Origin: Megaleporinus macrocephalus
Taxonomy: Eukaryota > Chordata > Actinopteri > Characiformes > Anostomidae
DNA: 64,000 nucleotides
Assembly: GCA_021613375.1 (NCBI GenBank)
Contig: CM038703.1
Span: forward strand, 18,412,694-18,476,693
Reading direction: 5' to 3'
Positions 37,555 through 49,049 of the stretch are shown piece by piece. Both the position numbers and the translations under genes were made by a program. How positions within the stretch are numbered: the stretch's first letter is position 1; each line of letters begins with the position of its first letter. A model generated the notes under the pieces. The model ran no database searches, was not told the DNA's origin, and saw nothing but the letters and a program-made list of their open reading frames with translations.

Positions 37555-39317
37555 GTTTAGGGTTTAAGAAGGTTTAAGTATAATAATCACTGGATAGTAA
37601 CTGTATTTAAGTTCTTTTCTTGCCTCCTGGAAACCTTTAAAAAAGGTGTCTAATTCGGATATAACAGAATACCCAGAAATATATATATATATATTCCCCT
37701 GTGGCACTCCAGAGCCTGGACACCAAAGTGCGTACTCTTGACAACAGAGCTTGATCAGAGGGATGACATCATTGCCAAGTCCCATAAGGAAAGGAAGGCT
37801 TTGGAAGAACTGCAACAGGTTAGGCCCTGCCGCACAGTTTATTTGTTCCCCCTGTCTTCCACAACCATTGCCAAATTGATACGTTTCAATCCACATTTCT
37901 ATCCCCAGAAAACTCTGGACGACCTTCAGGCAGAGGAGGATAAAGTAAACCATCTCACCAAAACCAACAGCAAGCTCACCACTCAAGTGCATGAGGTAAG
38001 TTTAAAAAACAACACAAAAAAACAAGACATAAAACCTCAAAGAGACACTGTAATATTAAAAATCCCATTTTCTTCAGTTGGAAGACAGCTCGGAACAGGA
38101 GAAGAAATCTGAGGAGAGGTGGAGAAAGCCAAACACAAAGCAGAGGCTGACTTGAAGATGACCATCGATAATCTCAGCGAGATGGAGAGCGCTAAAATGG
38201 ATCTGGAGGAAGTTGTCAAAAAGTACGCACAATAGGGGTCTGTACATTCTGCAGGGTCTCATTTTGCAACCCTTAGCATTCGTTTTTTTACTGCACATTT
38301 TAATTTCAGGAGGGACATAGAAATTAACCATTTGAACACAAAACTGGAGGATGAACAATTCCTCAGCTCCACTCTGCACAGGAAGCTCAAAGAGCACCAG
38401 GTTTTTTTTCCCAATAATCTCTCGCTTTGATTTCAGTCTTCTCTTTCTAACATAGACGATTATGTCACGAAAACAAATGACTGCTATTCCCTTGCAATTC
38501 CGCTTACATATTTTCCTGTCACGCAGGCCCGTATTGAGGAGCCTGAGGAGGAACTGGAGGCGGAGAGGGCAATAAGAGTGAAGGTATATGACTCAGTTCA
38601 TTTTACTGCAGTGCTTTTTCCAAACGCTTTGTTTTCTAGTCATTAGTTCAACTGTGTCTTTTTTCGAGGGTTGAAAAGCAGCGAGCAGATCTGTCCCGGG
38701 ATCTAGAGGACCTCAGCGACAGACTGGAGGAGGCAAGAGGTGCCACTGTTGCGCAGGCAAGCCAGTTTAATTGAAACTCTTTCTATATGTTTAAACTCTC
38801 ATCACACTTAGAATGCTGAACTAACTTTGTACAACAGAGCAGATAACATTTTCTCTTAGAACATAGTCCAGAAAAGTGCTGTGCTGTTACGGTTCTAATG
38901 GACCAATGGACATTGCATGGAACAAAATCTCGTTACATAACTGTCTATTATTATGACTTAGTACACTCAGTTTAAATCTTTTCTCATACTGTATTCACCC
39001 TCTATCTGAAAGCCTCTGTTGAAGCTCCTGTGTGCTCTCCTGATGAGGTCTGTTTGGTCTGGTGGTTTCTGCGGCCTATACTTTGGACTTTAAAACTTTG
39101 TAGAACATTTACACGCACAAAAAGTGACAGAGCATAACAGGTCACGTTTCAGTCCGCTCCTGTAAAGTTTCTGTTTTAAAGGTACTAGTTTCTCTTTTAA
39201 CAGCGATAAAGTCTAATATGAGTTTCAGTAGCCTACATGTAGACAGTCCCCACATTAAACATTAGTCTAGCTGCTCTGTAGCTGACCTACTGTTAAATGT
39301 AGATAAGCGTTTCTATA

Positions 39318-39628
39318 TCCGTCCATTCATTATATTACACTTTATCCCGCTAGTCGGGGTCACGGGGGGCTGGAGCCAATCCCAGCGTCATCAGGCAAAG
39401 GCAGGGTATGCCAAGTGTAGATCACTAGTCCATCGAATGGCCAACACACACCTACAGGCAATTTAGATTGACTGATCAGCCTAACATGCATGTGTTTGGA
39501 CTGTAGAAGGAACCCACAGTATACGTAGGAAACCCACTCAAGCACAGGGAGAACGACCTGCTCTCGGAATCGAACTGGGATCGTCTTACTGTGAGGCGAT
39601 AGTACTAACCGCTACACCACGGTCCACC
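39318..39628 (-). mobile_element. tRNA-derived SINE, full-length-like
   Basis: On the minus strand it starts with a tRNA-like head (GGTGTAGCGGTTAGTACTAT and later GATTCCGAGAGC), continues with the widespread fish body (CATGCATGTTAGGCTGATCA, then GGGATTGGCTCCAGCC), and ends in an ATGGA-type tail near 39320-39335. It sits in the intron between remnant exons 25 and 26. Confidence 0.8.
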
Positions 39629-41261
39629 TCATTTTTATATCTATGCTGTTTGTCCATGTCTACCTACTGCGCTCTCTGTCCTGAAAGCAGTGGTCTACAG
39701 CCTGACTATGAAAACGTTATTATGTATGTTTGTGTTTTTTGCGTAGTTTAGTCCAGCATGCAAAGTTAAAACAGAAAACATGACTCTTTCCCATGATTAC
39801 AGTGGAGCATAGCAACATTTTACTAGCCCCAACAAATTGGCTCTAGTAAAGCCCCTGGATAGCAGAATGGCTAATGTTATGGCCTTGTGTGTTGGTGGCT
39901 GTGGTTAAGATCCTTGTTTAGTCAGTGAATCTAATATTCAAATGTCCATTCATTCATGGCTCTTTCTCTTCTTGAGCCCCAAAATGTCTGTATATATGCC
40001 CGGTAAGTGGTCATACATGACTATTCCAAACACTTTTCCAATGTATGTTTCCACATAAGAAGACTGAGCAGAATAAAAAACGTGAAGCTGAGCTCCTGAA
40101 GCTCCACAGAGAGCTGGAAGAGGTGGCTCTGTCTGAGGCCACCGTCTCTGCCCTGAGGAATAACATTCAGATGCCCTGGACGAGTTGGCTGAACAAGTAG
40201 AAAATCTACAGAGAGTCTGCATCAAGCTGGAGAAAGACAAGCAGGTCATGAAGGCGGAGATTGATGATCTGAATGCCACGGTGGAGTCAGTGCAGAAATT
40301 CAAGGTGAGAGATAATCACCAGCAATGTAATTAGCCAGGCAGTAATTTCTCAGTGCTTACCCCTACAATGATTACCTTTTATCATGACACAGTATTACTT
40401 ACTTCTTGTAGCTCAGTGCACCATCATTTAAATCAAATGCTGAGGTCCACGTCTGTAAGTTAGAGGACGGCCTGGCGGAGGCTAATTCCAGGCTGGCAGA
40501 GATGGACAGTCTCAGACTGAGCTCAATGCTTTCAAAATCCGTCTGTCAGGTAGAGACAGCACATCCCCTCCCAGAGCTAAAATTACTAGCATTACTCATG
40601 CTATGAATAAATCATATGAATGAGACGTCTCTATGATCTTCTCGCAGCCGAGAACAGTGATCTCAGCCGTGAACTCGAGGAGGCACAAAGCAAGTTCAAC
40701 CAGATCACCCAGATCAAGGCTTCACTGACCACCCAGAACGATGAGCTGGAAAGACAGGTGGATGAAGAGTCGAAGGTGAATATAATCCTTAGGATTGTGC
40801 ACATGGTTCTTTATGCAAAACTCAGGAACAACATTGAACAATGAAATAAAAACATGCAGAAGACCAGAACATAATGAATGTAACACAATACTTTTATCCT
40901 TCACTGAAATAGTCTTTCTTATGTATATATTCCATATTTGTCCTGGTGTAAAAGTACTAAACAAGTTCTTTTAGGGAGGTCTCTTTGACGGTTTGGGAGT
41001 CTTAACTGTGTTTCTTCTGTAATTACAATAGAATAAGAGAAATAACAGTAGACAAATAGACAAGTGATACTTCTGGCCCAGATGATAGTTACAAAATCAA
41101 AACTGAGGCTCTCAGAAATAGAGAAATGTTTGACTTCCTGTCCTCAGTTCACTTCAGTTGCAGAGTGAGATGTGATGAGTGTTTCTTGGTGAATCTGAGC
41201 TTTAGTAAGATATCTACTAAAACCCAGGAGGAGACATAAGATTAAGATAAAATGCAAACAA

Positions 41262-41545
41262 AGTCATTCAGAGTGGTTTGGTGAGATATAGTCTATTCTA
41301 GCGAACCCTCCTTAATCACAATTGTTCACAGTGGTGGTGAGAGTAACCAGATGTCAGAAGAGTTTAATGTTTCTGAAAGCACTTCCACAAAAAGTTGTTA
41401 CACAAAAAACTTCAATATACTGCTTGATGTATGAGACATTGTTATATAGTTTTGTGATAAACCTTTGGCCAAAAATGTTTTATTAATCTATGTATATTAA
41501 TCCATTCATGGCTGAGGGGTACATGCAGGGTGTTATGAGGCAACA
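41262..41545 (+). repeat. Dispersed repeat family A, copy 3
   Basis: Contains GCAAACAAAGTCATTCAGAG at its left end (as in 21,470) and GAGGGGTACATGCAGG at its right end (as in 26,836). It lies in the 2-kb intron between remnant exons 28 and 29. Confidence 0.7.
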
Positions 41546-43237
41546 TAGTCCCCAAAGAAGACTTAGGACTATTTTACCATCATTTCATATAAAAAATTAG
41601 AAGATGTGTAGGTTTACTGGTGGGTTTGGATAGTAGATAAACTGGCTATATTTGTGTTGTAGACATGGTGAGCCCTGGTCTTTATCACCACCACTGTAAA
41701 GTAATCTATAACATTCTGTAACATTCTCTCTGTAACATTCTCTGTAACTAATCTTTCTGATTGACTTTTTAGTTTACATCACAGCAACAGAACTATAGAA
41801 ACTGTAAAAAAAACCCTGTTGATTTCCAATTCATGCCAAATCTAATTTGTCTTTAGTGTCAGATCACATTGTTCACTATAAGAAACTACAGAGATATTAA
41901 GGTTTCATTGCAACAGCATTTTGTGTATCATTTTTTGATAATAACAGAAGTGTTTTTATTCTTTATGTGTAAATGGTATACTTTATCTAATCTTGCTCCC
42001 CAGAGATTCATGAATTACAATCTGCGGTGCATACAATTAGATTAAATGAACACATCGACATTAGACACCATGGACACTCCAAATTTTATAGCTTTTTATT
42101 TTCCAAATTAGTGATTTTATCAATATAATTACTTGTGTATTTTTTGGTATTCTAAACAAAAACATGTGCACATATAGCCATGATGGTTTAATGTGTGGTA
42201 ATGTAATGGTTTATTCACATTTTATGGATTGCGGTTCACATATTTACTCTCACAAAATACGTACCACTCAAAAATACTTTTTACCAAAACTACTTCAGAT
42301 TTCTGTTAATTGTGCCTTTTTGAACAAGAAAAATAATCTTTTCATAACTATTTAATAATTTATGTAGTAAATGGTTAACCTTCCTATTATGTTATAGGTC
42401 AATTTGACCGGTCTCCACTTTGAACTGTCTAAAATATTGTTTGGAATCACTAAAGAAAATGTTTATTAAATAGCTGTTAAAATTGTAAATATACAAGATG
42501 TTCTCATAATTTATATTTCTAAATCTTCAGTTCAGTTTATAAGAATTTAAATTAATTTTTATTGCTTTGACTCGTTTTTTAACATAATAGGAGGGTTAAG
42601 CACATCCACAAGCAAGTACCTTTTGTACATACACACAACTCAGAATACAGACAGAATATATTTACTTTTATTCAAGTAATTTTTAATCACTGTCATTTCT
42701 GCTTTACCTCGATAAATACTTACTTAAACTACTGTACCTTCTCTAGCCCTGTAGAAAATGAACCTAGCCTTAACCACATTCAGGCTTGGAGTGCAGCTGT
42801 GATAGGACTGGCTAATGCTCAACATAACCTGGACCTGATAAAAGAGCAGCTGGAGGAGGAGCGGGAGGGCAAGACGGAAATGCAGCATCTCATTTCCAAA
42901 CTAAATTCCGAGGTGACTCCCTGAAGGACCAAGTATGAGACAGATGCCATCCACAAAACTGAGGAGCTGGAGAAGACCAGGGGAGCAGATTAATGCTTTA
43001 AGTATGATTTAGGTAACACAAACCCCAAGTGCTGTTTGCAGGTCTTACTATGTAATTAAAATACTATGATATTAAAAAGAGAGGATCCCCCCATAGGCGT
43101 AAGCTGACCGCCCGGCTTCAGGAGGCAGAAGAAGCAGCAGAAGCAGCCCAGGCTCGAGCAGCCAGCCTTAAGAAGATCAAGCAAAGGCTTCAGGGAGAAG
43201 TGGAGGATCTGACTATCGACCTGGAGAAGGTTAAGAG

Positions 43238-43282
43238 CCACCCCTACTACTACTACTATTACAACTACTACTACTAGTACTA
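43238..43282. repeat. (TAC)n microsatellite
   Basis: An imperfect TAC trinucleotide run just after remnant exon 30. Confidence 0.85.
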
Positions 43283-43709
43283 CTAATAACTCATGGAGCG
43301 TTCACTTGTTATTTGTTATTTGTATTCCATAGTCTAGTAAATAGTTTCCCAACAACAATGTATACATTTTCGATGGCTCTCTTTCCATCGTCCCATTTTT
43401 TTAAAGGTGTTAACTGAGAACGTGGGCTTTCTCTCTTCATTGTAGTCTAATGCTGCTGCTGCTGCCCTTGACAAGAAGCAGCGCACCTTCAACAGGATGA
43501 TTGCCGAGTGGAACCAGAAGCACGAGGAGCTGCAGCTTGAGCTGGAGAATTCCCAGAAGGAATGTCGCTCCTACATGACGGAGGTATACAAACTCAAGAC
43601 GGCCTATGAGGAATCACTTGACTACCTGGAAACTGTCAAGACAACAAAACCCTTTCTGATAAGATGACATGCTAATAAGACAAGATCATGTTTAAACCTC
43701 TAACTATCG

Positions 43710-44135
43710 TTAAAATATATATTTTTAAATATTTTATAAAGACTACTTAAAGACTGCTGTGCTCAATGTTTATTATATTATATGTGGGGTCTAGTAGAAT
43801 GGATATACATGCTACACCATACCCAAAACATCTGTACATCTGTATTGACCCTCTGTTAGAACTCCTGTGTCTTTAAGCCCTGAGAGGACATCACCTTGTA
43901 ACAGAGGAAAAGGCTGAAAAACAATTTGTTTTAAGGCAGCTGACATAAGTCGTTAAAATATATATTTTTTAATATTTTCTAAAGACTAATTAAAGACTGA
44001 TGTGCTCAGTGTTTATTATATTATTTGTGGGGTCTACTAGAATGAATACACATGCTACACCATACCCAAAATATCTGTACATCTGTAACAGAAGAAAAGG
44101 CTGGAAATCAAGATGTTTTAGGCAGCTGACAAAAG
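43710..44135 (+). repeat. Two-copy tandem duplication, about 245-bp unit
   Basis: 43,710-43,950 and 43,955-44,135 share TTAAAATATATATTTT, AAAGACTG.TGTGCTCA, GTGGGGTCTA, GCTACACCATACCCAAAA and AGGCAGCTGAC in the same order. The second copy lacks about 60 bases in its middle. It lies in the intron between remnant exons 31 and 32. Confidence 0.8.
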
Positions 44136-44253
44136 TAGTTACTGTTGGAGAGAGTTTCTCCTTGTTGCCTGTACTTTAGCCTTTATAACTTTGTTTACAT
44201 GTTCACAAGCATAAAAAGCTACAAAACACACTAAAGAAGATGAAAATGGAAAA

Positions 44254-44263
44254 ATAATAATAA

Positions 44264-44303
<40 letters not shown>

Positions 44304-44333
44304 ATAAAATAATAATAAAATAAAATAATAATA
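44254..44333. repeat. (AAT)n microsatellite
   Basis: About 80 bases of AAT/AAAT repeats in a MYH16 intron. Confidence 0.9.
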
Positions 44334-45348
44334 AAAGCGCTGCTAGAGAGAGAGTATGTGCAGTGAGCATGTTGTAACATGAAAATTATTATGCTATTAT
44401 GTGGTTAATAGTGTTTATCGCATCTTTCAATCAACGTTGTCCACAAGTACAAGTTTATGTAAACGTTTAAGTAGCCTGGGTCAAATGAAGATACTGTATT
44501 TTGTTGATTTCCATGTAAAAATTAAGTACATGTCCTTCAGCTTGTGTTTACCTTGCATCTAACTGTACTTCTCTAATACACAGTCCACAGTATGCTTGAA
44601 TAAACGCTCTGACCTCTAGATGAGAGCCGAGATCTCATGGAGCAGCTGGGTGAGGGTGGACAGAGTGTTCACGAGCTGCAGAAAGCTAAGAAGAAGCTGG
44701 AAGTTGAGAGGGATGAGCTGCAGATAGCCCTGGAGGAGGCAGAAGCCTCTCTGGAGGTATAACAGAGGATCTGTTTAACAATGACACCACTGTATATGTA
44801 TTTTTGTTGTCTTAGTACTGAGATGACTAATTCTGCTTTTAAGCCCTTTGGCCTGCTTTGAGTATGTGCAACTGCTCTCTTGTGCCTTTTTTTATGGATG
44901 GTAAGGTGGTCTGAGTGCAGCTGGAGCTGGCTCAGGTCAAGGCCGACATTGATTGCAGGATTTATGAGAAAGAGGAAGAGTTTGAAATCACAAGGTTAGA
45001 ATCCAGACAAGTCACAAACCAAATTGAGTTATTGGCTATAAATTAGGTTTAATTTGTAAGACAGGAGAAAAAAGAGGTTTTCCTCTTGACGCTCTTGGTT
45101 CTTTCCAGAAAAAACCAACAGCAAGCCATGGAGTTACTACAGGCTAGCCTGGAGGCAAAGGCCAAAGGTCATGCCGAGGCTGACCTGAACGAGATGGAGA
45201 TCCAGCTGGACCATGCTAACAAGAACAACTGTGAGCTAGTCAAAGCCCTGAAGAGGCTGCAACACAAGATCAAAGTAAGTCGAACATCTTAAAACTCTAG
45301 ATAAACTCCATCGTTTCCTACAGGTCTCAAGTAATCCTGGGGGAAGTG

Positions 45349-45392
45349 TGAGGGGTGGTATATATATATATATATATATATATATACCACCC

Positions 45393-45396
<4 letters not shown>
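45349..45396. repeat. 48-bp perfect palindrome within a (TA)n tract
   Basis: TGAGGGGTGG at 45349-45358, then fourteen TA units, then CCACCCCTCA at 45387-45396. The full 48 bases are self-complementary. Confidence 0.95.

Positions 45397-45468
<72 letters not shown>
45397..45468. repeat. (TA)n microsatellite
   Basis: TA run continuing from the palindrome to ATCACCCC at 45467-45474, in the intron after remnant exon 34. Confidence 0.95.
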
Positions 45469-45472
<4 letters not shown>

Positions 45473-47549
45473 CCCAAAATATACAAAGTTATACAAATAT
45501 CCAAACTCAGCTCAGTGTACTTCTTACTGCTCTGTGTTAAAGTTGAAAGAAGTACCATTTGCTGCAAGTCACTCTGCACAGCCTGAAAGAGTGATTTAAA
45601 AGAAAAAAGATCCCAAATGCAAAATCAGCAGTATATTAATGAAGATATGATGACAATTCTAGCTAATCCAAATACATCCTCAGGAGACATGCCCTTCACC
45701 AAGTTTAAGTTCTTCTTGAAGGTTGTTTCAACACACGCACAATCATCAGATTCATCCAACACTCATCTGACATTACAGCATGTTCTTTCACACGTTGCTT
45801 GCAAGTACACATTTCCAACAGAGAGGTTTCCAAATCCCTGAAACATACATTGTGTATTTAATTGGATAGTCAAATAAGGAATGCATTTGGAATAAAAGTT
45901 ATGTATCGTCTTATCGTGCAGCAATGATCCAAAGAAATGTTCAAACAAAAGCAGCTGATATTGTGCCTTATGTTACACAAGATGCAGTCCTGTTTATTCA
46001 TAACCGTATAACATAGTTTTAAAATAGTGTTAAAATAGGACGAAGTATCTCTGGGTGTAAGGAAACTGGGGGTAGGTTAGTTTGTGTGTGAGAAACTCAT
46101 AACAAGTTAATAATTGATGATATTTGATTTTTGGATAGACTACAGTATTCAAATGTGTAATAGGCTACATGTAGGTTGCAGGTATTCGAAATAAATATTG
46201 TGAAACATTTTGAAAAGGTAGTATTCAAAAAACACCAGTATTTAAGACACCTTAAGATTTTAGGAGAAAACGTTTGCACAAGGTTTAAGATACAGGGGTT
46301 CCAGGACCTCTATCCCTAGAAATGAACGTATTAAGACGTTAAGCTGTTTTTAAAAGAACCTTGTTTGGTCATTGTAAGGTCATTGTTTAGCCGCTTTACC
46401 CACAATCAGTAAGCTTCTGTCTGGTTTTCTGCAGCACTGCAGTCTGCCTCAAGGTGGTACTGTAGCAAATTGTTTCACCCAGTAGTTTGTTCATTGTCTA
46501 GATGCTGTAACTAAATATAAAGATATTGGAAATATAAACATTTGCCTAGTTCCTTAAAAGTTTAGTGCAAATAATAATTTAATGCTCATTTCTCAAACCA
46601 AGAATGAAACCTGGAATATCAGAGGGAACTAGAGGAACTAGAGGAAACTCAGCACATGATCAAGCTAGAAAAGAGTATTTCCACTAGAAGAAAACCCAAC
46701 ATTTAGTTGTCAGTAAAGCTTCAGTGTCACTATATCATGTGAGCAGCCAGACAATGTTGGAGTACCTGGTCCACATGGGACCCCCAAATACTAAGGGGTA
46801 ATTCTGGACACTGTTTTTACAACCACCTAAATAAAAATCTATAATCTTTAAAACAAAACTCAAACTATTAACTGAACAAACACCTTCCTTGCGAATAGAG
46901 TTCTTTTAGGAGGACACATTTGCAAATGATAAGCCAAGCATCTGCACTTTACTGGATTTGTTGCTACATTACAACATATAAAGTTACATGCATGACACCA
47001 AAATAAACAAATCTTGAAACTAAGCATTTTATATAAATGTGCAACTTTTAAACTGTTAAATTGTTTATACTTTATAGAATTTTCTAATACCTTTCTAACT
47101 AAGCAGATGTTCTTGTATTTTCTCTGACGGGCAGGATATGCAGATGCAGTTGGATGAAGATGCAAGACAGCATGAAGAGCTGAGAGAGCAGTACAGCCTA
47201 CAGGAACGACGGCTCTGCTTTATGCAGACAAAGATGGAGGAGGTGCGCAGCGGGCTGGAAGCCTCAGAGCGCTCCAGGAAACACACTGAGCAAGAGCTGG
47301 TAGATGTTACTGAGCGCCGTAATGAGCTTAATGTGTAGGTAGGCAACACATTTCTACAACAGAACACTGTTCAATACTGAGATGAAAAAAATATATATAA
47401 TAAAAATCATGTAAAAATTACACTATAGTGTATAATAATAACACTTTACTTTTACCTTCAGTCAATAGATCCAGACTTCTGTTTATTTCTTTTGGCCTGT
47501 ATATCATGAAATTTTCACACAATATAAAGAACAATAGACATTATGAAAT

Positions 47550-48517
47550 TCTGTCTAGAACTGATGGACATGCAGAATAAACCCTCATGTTGAATATCCC
47601 AGTAAGGAAATGGAAGTGGAGTGGAGTCCTGCCACCCAGTAATGCCTAGACAAGACCGTTCCTAAAATCCAGCGCCACAACAAGAAGAGGACTTGTCAGG
47701 GAAGCCAAACGAAGGCCAACAATCACTCTGATGATGCTAAAAATCTTAGTGGCTAAAACTGGAGTGAGGTTAAAGAGATCATACTGGCCTACTGGCCATT
47801 ACTGAATAAAAAAATCACAATCAATCTAAACGCATCTCACTGGCGCAGCTACTATGTAGGATACATATTTTGGTCATATGAGACAAAAATTGGGCTAGGA
47901 AATTTTAATTGCAATTGTGGTTTTAGCCATTCATCAAAAAAAAAAACAATTGCAGTAGTGAAGCATGGGGTGGCGGCATTATATTGTGGAAATGCTTTTC
48001 CTTTGCAATGACTGGGCTTCTTGTTGATACTTAAGGATGGACGAATGAAAGGATTGTGCCAAATATAGGAAGTTATATAGGAGTTAGTCTGCTAAAGTGT
48101 GGCTAGACAACAGATGAAGGTTCTGCCAAGTCAAAGTTCAGATCTCAATCCAACCAAGAATCATTTACAGTATTTGAAAATTGCGGTCCACAAGTGTCTT
48201 CCACCAAAACAAACTAGAACAAATCGGCCATCATTTCAAATGCTGTACAGACCTGGTAGGAACTTACAGCTGCTACCGTAGCAAATGTTTGGTTATACCA
48301 ATTATCACTCTGAAGGCTTTAAATACTTATGCAAGCAGCATTTTTCAGTTGTACATTTTTTAAAAAACTGCTAATCAACAATGAATTTTGAACATGACAC
48401 ATTACTTTAGGAGCAGGTGGGTTTGCAATAAATAGTTTGTGGCAATCTATGTGTCATTTGTAATCCAGATGAATCTGATGACTTTCAGCAGGTTAAATAC
48501 CTTTGCAAAGCACTGTA
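47550..48517 (+). mobile_element. Tc1/mariner transposon fossil, 5' truncated
   Basis: Degraded transposase-like segments in order: around 47,660-47,720, the GAGACAAAAATTGGGCTAGG and GAAGCATGGGGTGGCGGCAT words, and SQSSDLNPTKNHLQYLK near 48125-48175, which corresponds to the SPDLNPIEN motif. The right end AAATACCTTTGCAAAGCACT at about 48496-48515, then GTA, is a typical Tc1 terminus. Located between remnant exons 35 and 36. Confidence 0.78.
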
Positions 48518-48985
48518 TACTAGTATTCAGCATGCATGTTCTCTCCCTCAGAACCAAAGTTTAACTGTTATCAAGCGTAAAATGGAACCAGACCTGATAC
48601 GACTGTCCAACGAGCATGAAGAGCTGATCAGCTAGTTCCGTGCTGCTGATGAAAGAGTCAAGAAGGCCGTCACAGATGTTAGTATTAGACTCATCCCCAA
48701 GAACATCTCCAGTCTTTTAAATACTCATGAACCAGATTACATTCGGGATTTTCATCACTTTCCCAGGCAACTCGCATGGTGGAATAATTCAGACAGGAGC
48801 AAGACCATTGCATCCATCTAGAGAAGATTAAGAAAAACAATGAGCTCACGATTAAAGAACTGCCGCTGAAAGTGGAAGAGGCAGAGGAGCTCGCGTTAAA
48901 CGCTGGCAAAAGTACCACCCAAAACCTGGAAGTCAGGGTGAGTCATAACAGGACCTCTCTCTGCCTTCACATATGTTTATATCAT

Positions 48986-49045
<60 letters not shown>
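48986..49045. repeat. (CA)n microsatellite
   Basis: About 30 CA units immediately after the last recognised MYH16 exon. Confidence 0.97.

Positions 49046-49049
<4 letters not shown>

Larger units (their letters stand above)
35320..38400 (+). pseudogene. myh16: MYH16 remnant exons 18-23: proximal rod (S2)
   Basis: Exons 35320-35492 (frame break near 35412, after which KIKELDEKLVTLSKEKSDLA reads in another frame), 35587-35814 (open, 76 codons, coiled coil), 37713-37818 (frame break near 37738 between KVRTL and ELDQRDDIIAKSHKERKALE), 37909-37995 (KTLDDLQAEEDKVNHLTKTN), 38078-38222 (145 bases where the family has 146; frame break near 38110) and 38310-38400 (91 bases, intact, but donor gttttt is weak). 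Two hAT-type elements sit in the intron before 37713. Confidence 0.88.
38527..43669 (+). pseudogene. myh16: MYH16 remnant exons 24-31: middle rod
   Basis: Exons 38527-38583 (ARIEEPEEELEAERAIRVK, Leu to Pro in a heptad), 38669-38756 (one extra G at the acceptor; GC donor), 40060-40304 (frame break near 40170), 40412-40549 (frame break near 40508), 40648-40775 (open), 42784-42980 (stop TGA at 42922-42924 in place of the Trp of EVT.WRTKYETDAI; donor GT lost), 43097-43229 (open) and 43446 to about 43669 (frame break near 43640, no donor seen). The first three together equal the single 390-base exon of other sarcomeric genes within one base. Confidence 0.87.
27646..48937 (+). pseudogene. myh16: MYH16-type sarcomeric myosin heavy chain, unitary pseudogene (37 exon remnants)
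   Basis: Myosin heavy chains form the ATP-driven motor and coiled-coil rod of the thick filament; MYH16 is the divergent form of jaw-closing muscle, itself a pseudogene in human. Exon remnants run in order from the N-terminal SH3-like segment through P-loop, switch II, relay, converter, IQ and rod heptads. Many keep the exact exon sizes of the family (91, 126, 139, 171, 177, 197, 204 bases), so this is a decayed original gene, not a retrocopy. Disabling marks: no in-frame ATG before the conserved N-terminus; stops at 42922, 44912, 47336, 48633 and 48785; frame breaks in at least eight exons; missing exons for the segment before TYSGLF, switch I and the HDMLL region; lost splice sites; no C-terminal exons. 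MYH16 rather than another MYH rests on the peptide type and head-to-head synteny with SMURF1. Confidence 0.9.
44620..48937 (+). pseudogene. myh16: MYH16 remnant exons 32-37: distal rod
   Basis: Exons 44620-44756 (open), about 44898-44994 (acceptor lost; TGA at 44912-44914 where Arg is expected), 45109-45274 (a run of about nine residues missing between GHAEA and DLNEMEIQLDHANK), 47135-47338 (204 bases; last codon TAG where Gln is usual), 48552-48677 (126 bases; TAG at 48633-48635 in ELIS*FRAADER) and 48767-48937 (171 bases; TAA at 48785-48787). The last three exons of the family, encoding about 110 residues with the assembly-competence region, were not found downstream. Confidence 0.9.

Noticed and set aside
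37564..37992. 142-codon minus-strand frame
   Set aside because: Antisense of MYH16 remnant exons 20 and 21; coding similarity is on the plus strand.
27646..48937. Functional divergent myosin gene with odd splicing
   Set aside because: Five in-frame stops, frame breaks inside exons of otherwise exact family length, a damaged P-loop and missing exons cannot be repaired by alternative splicing.
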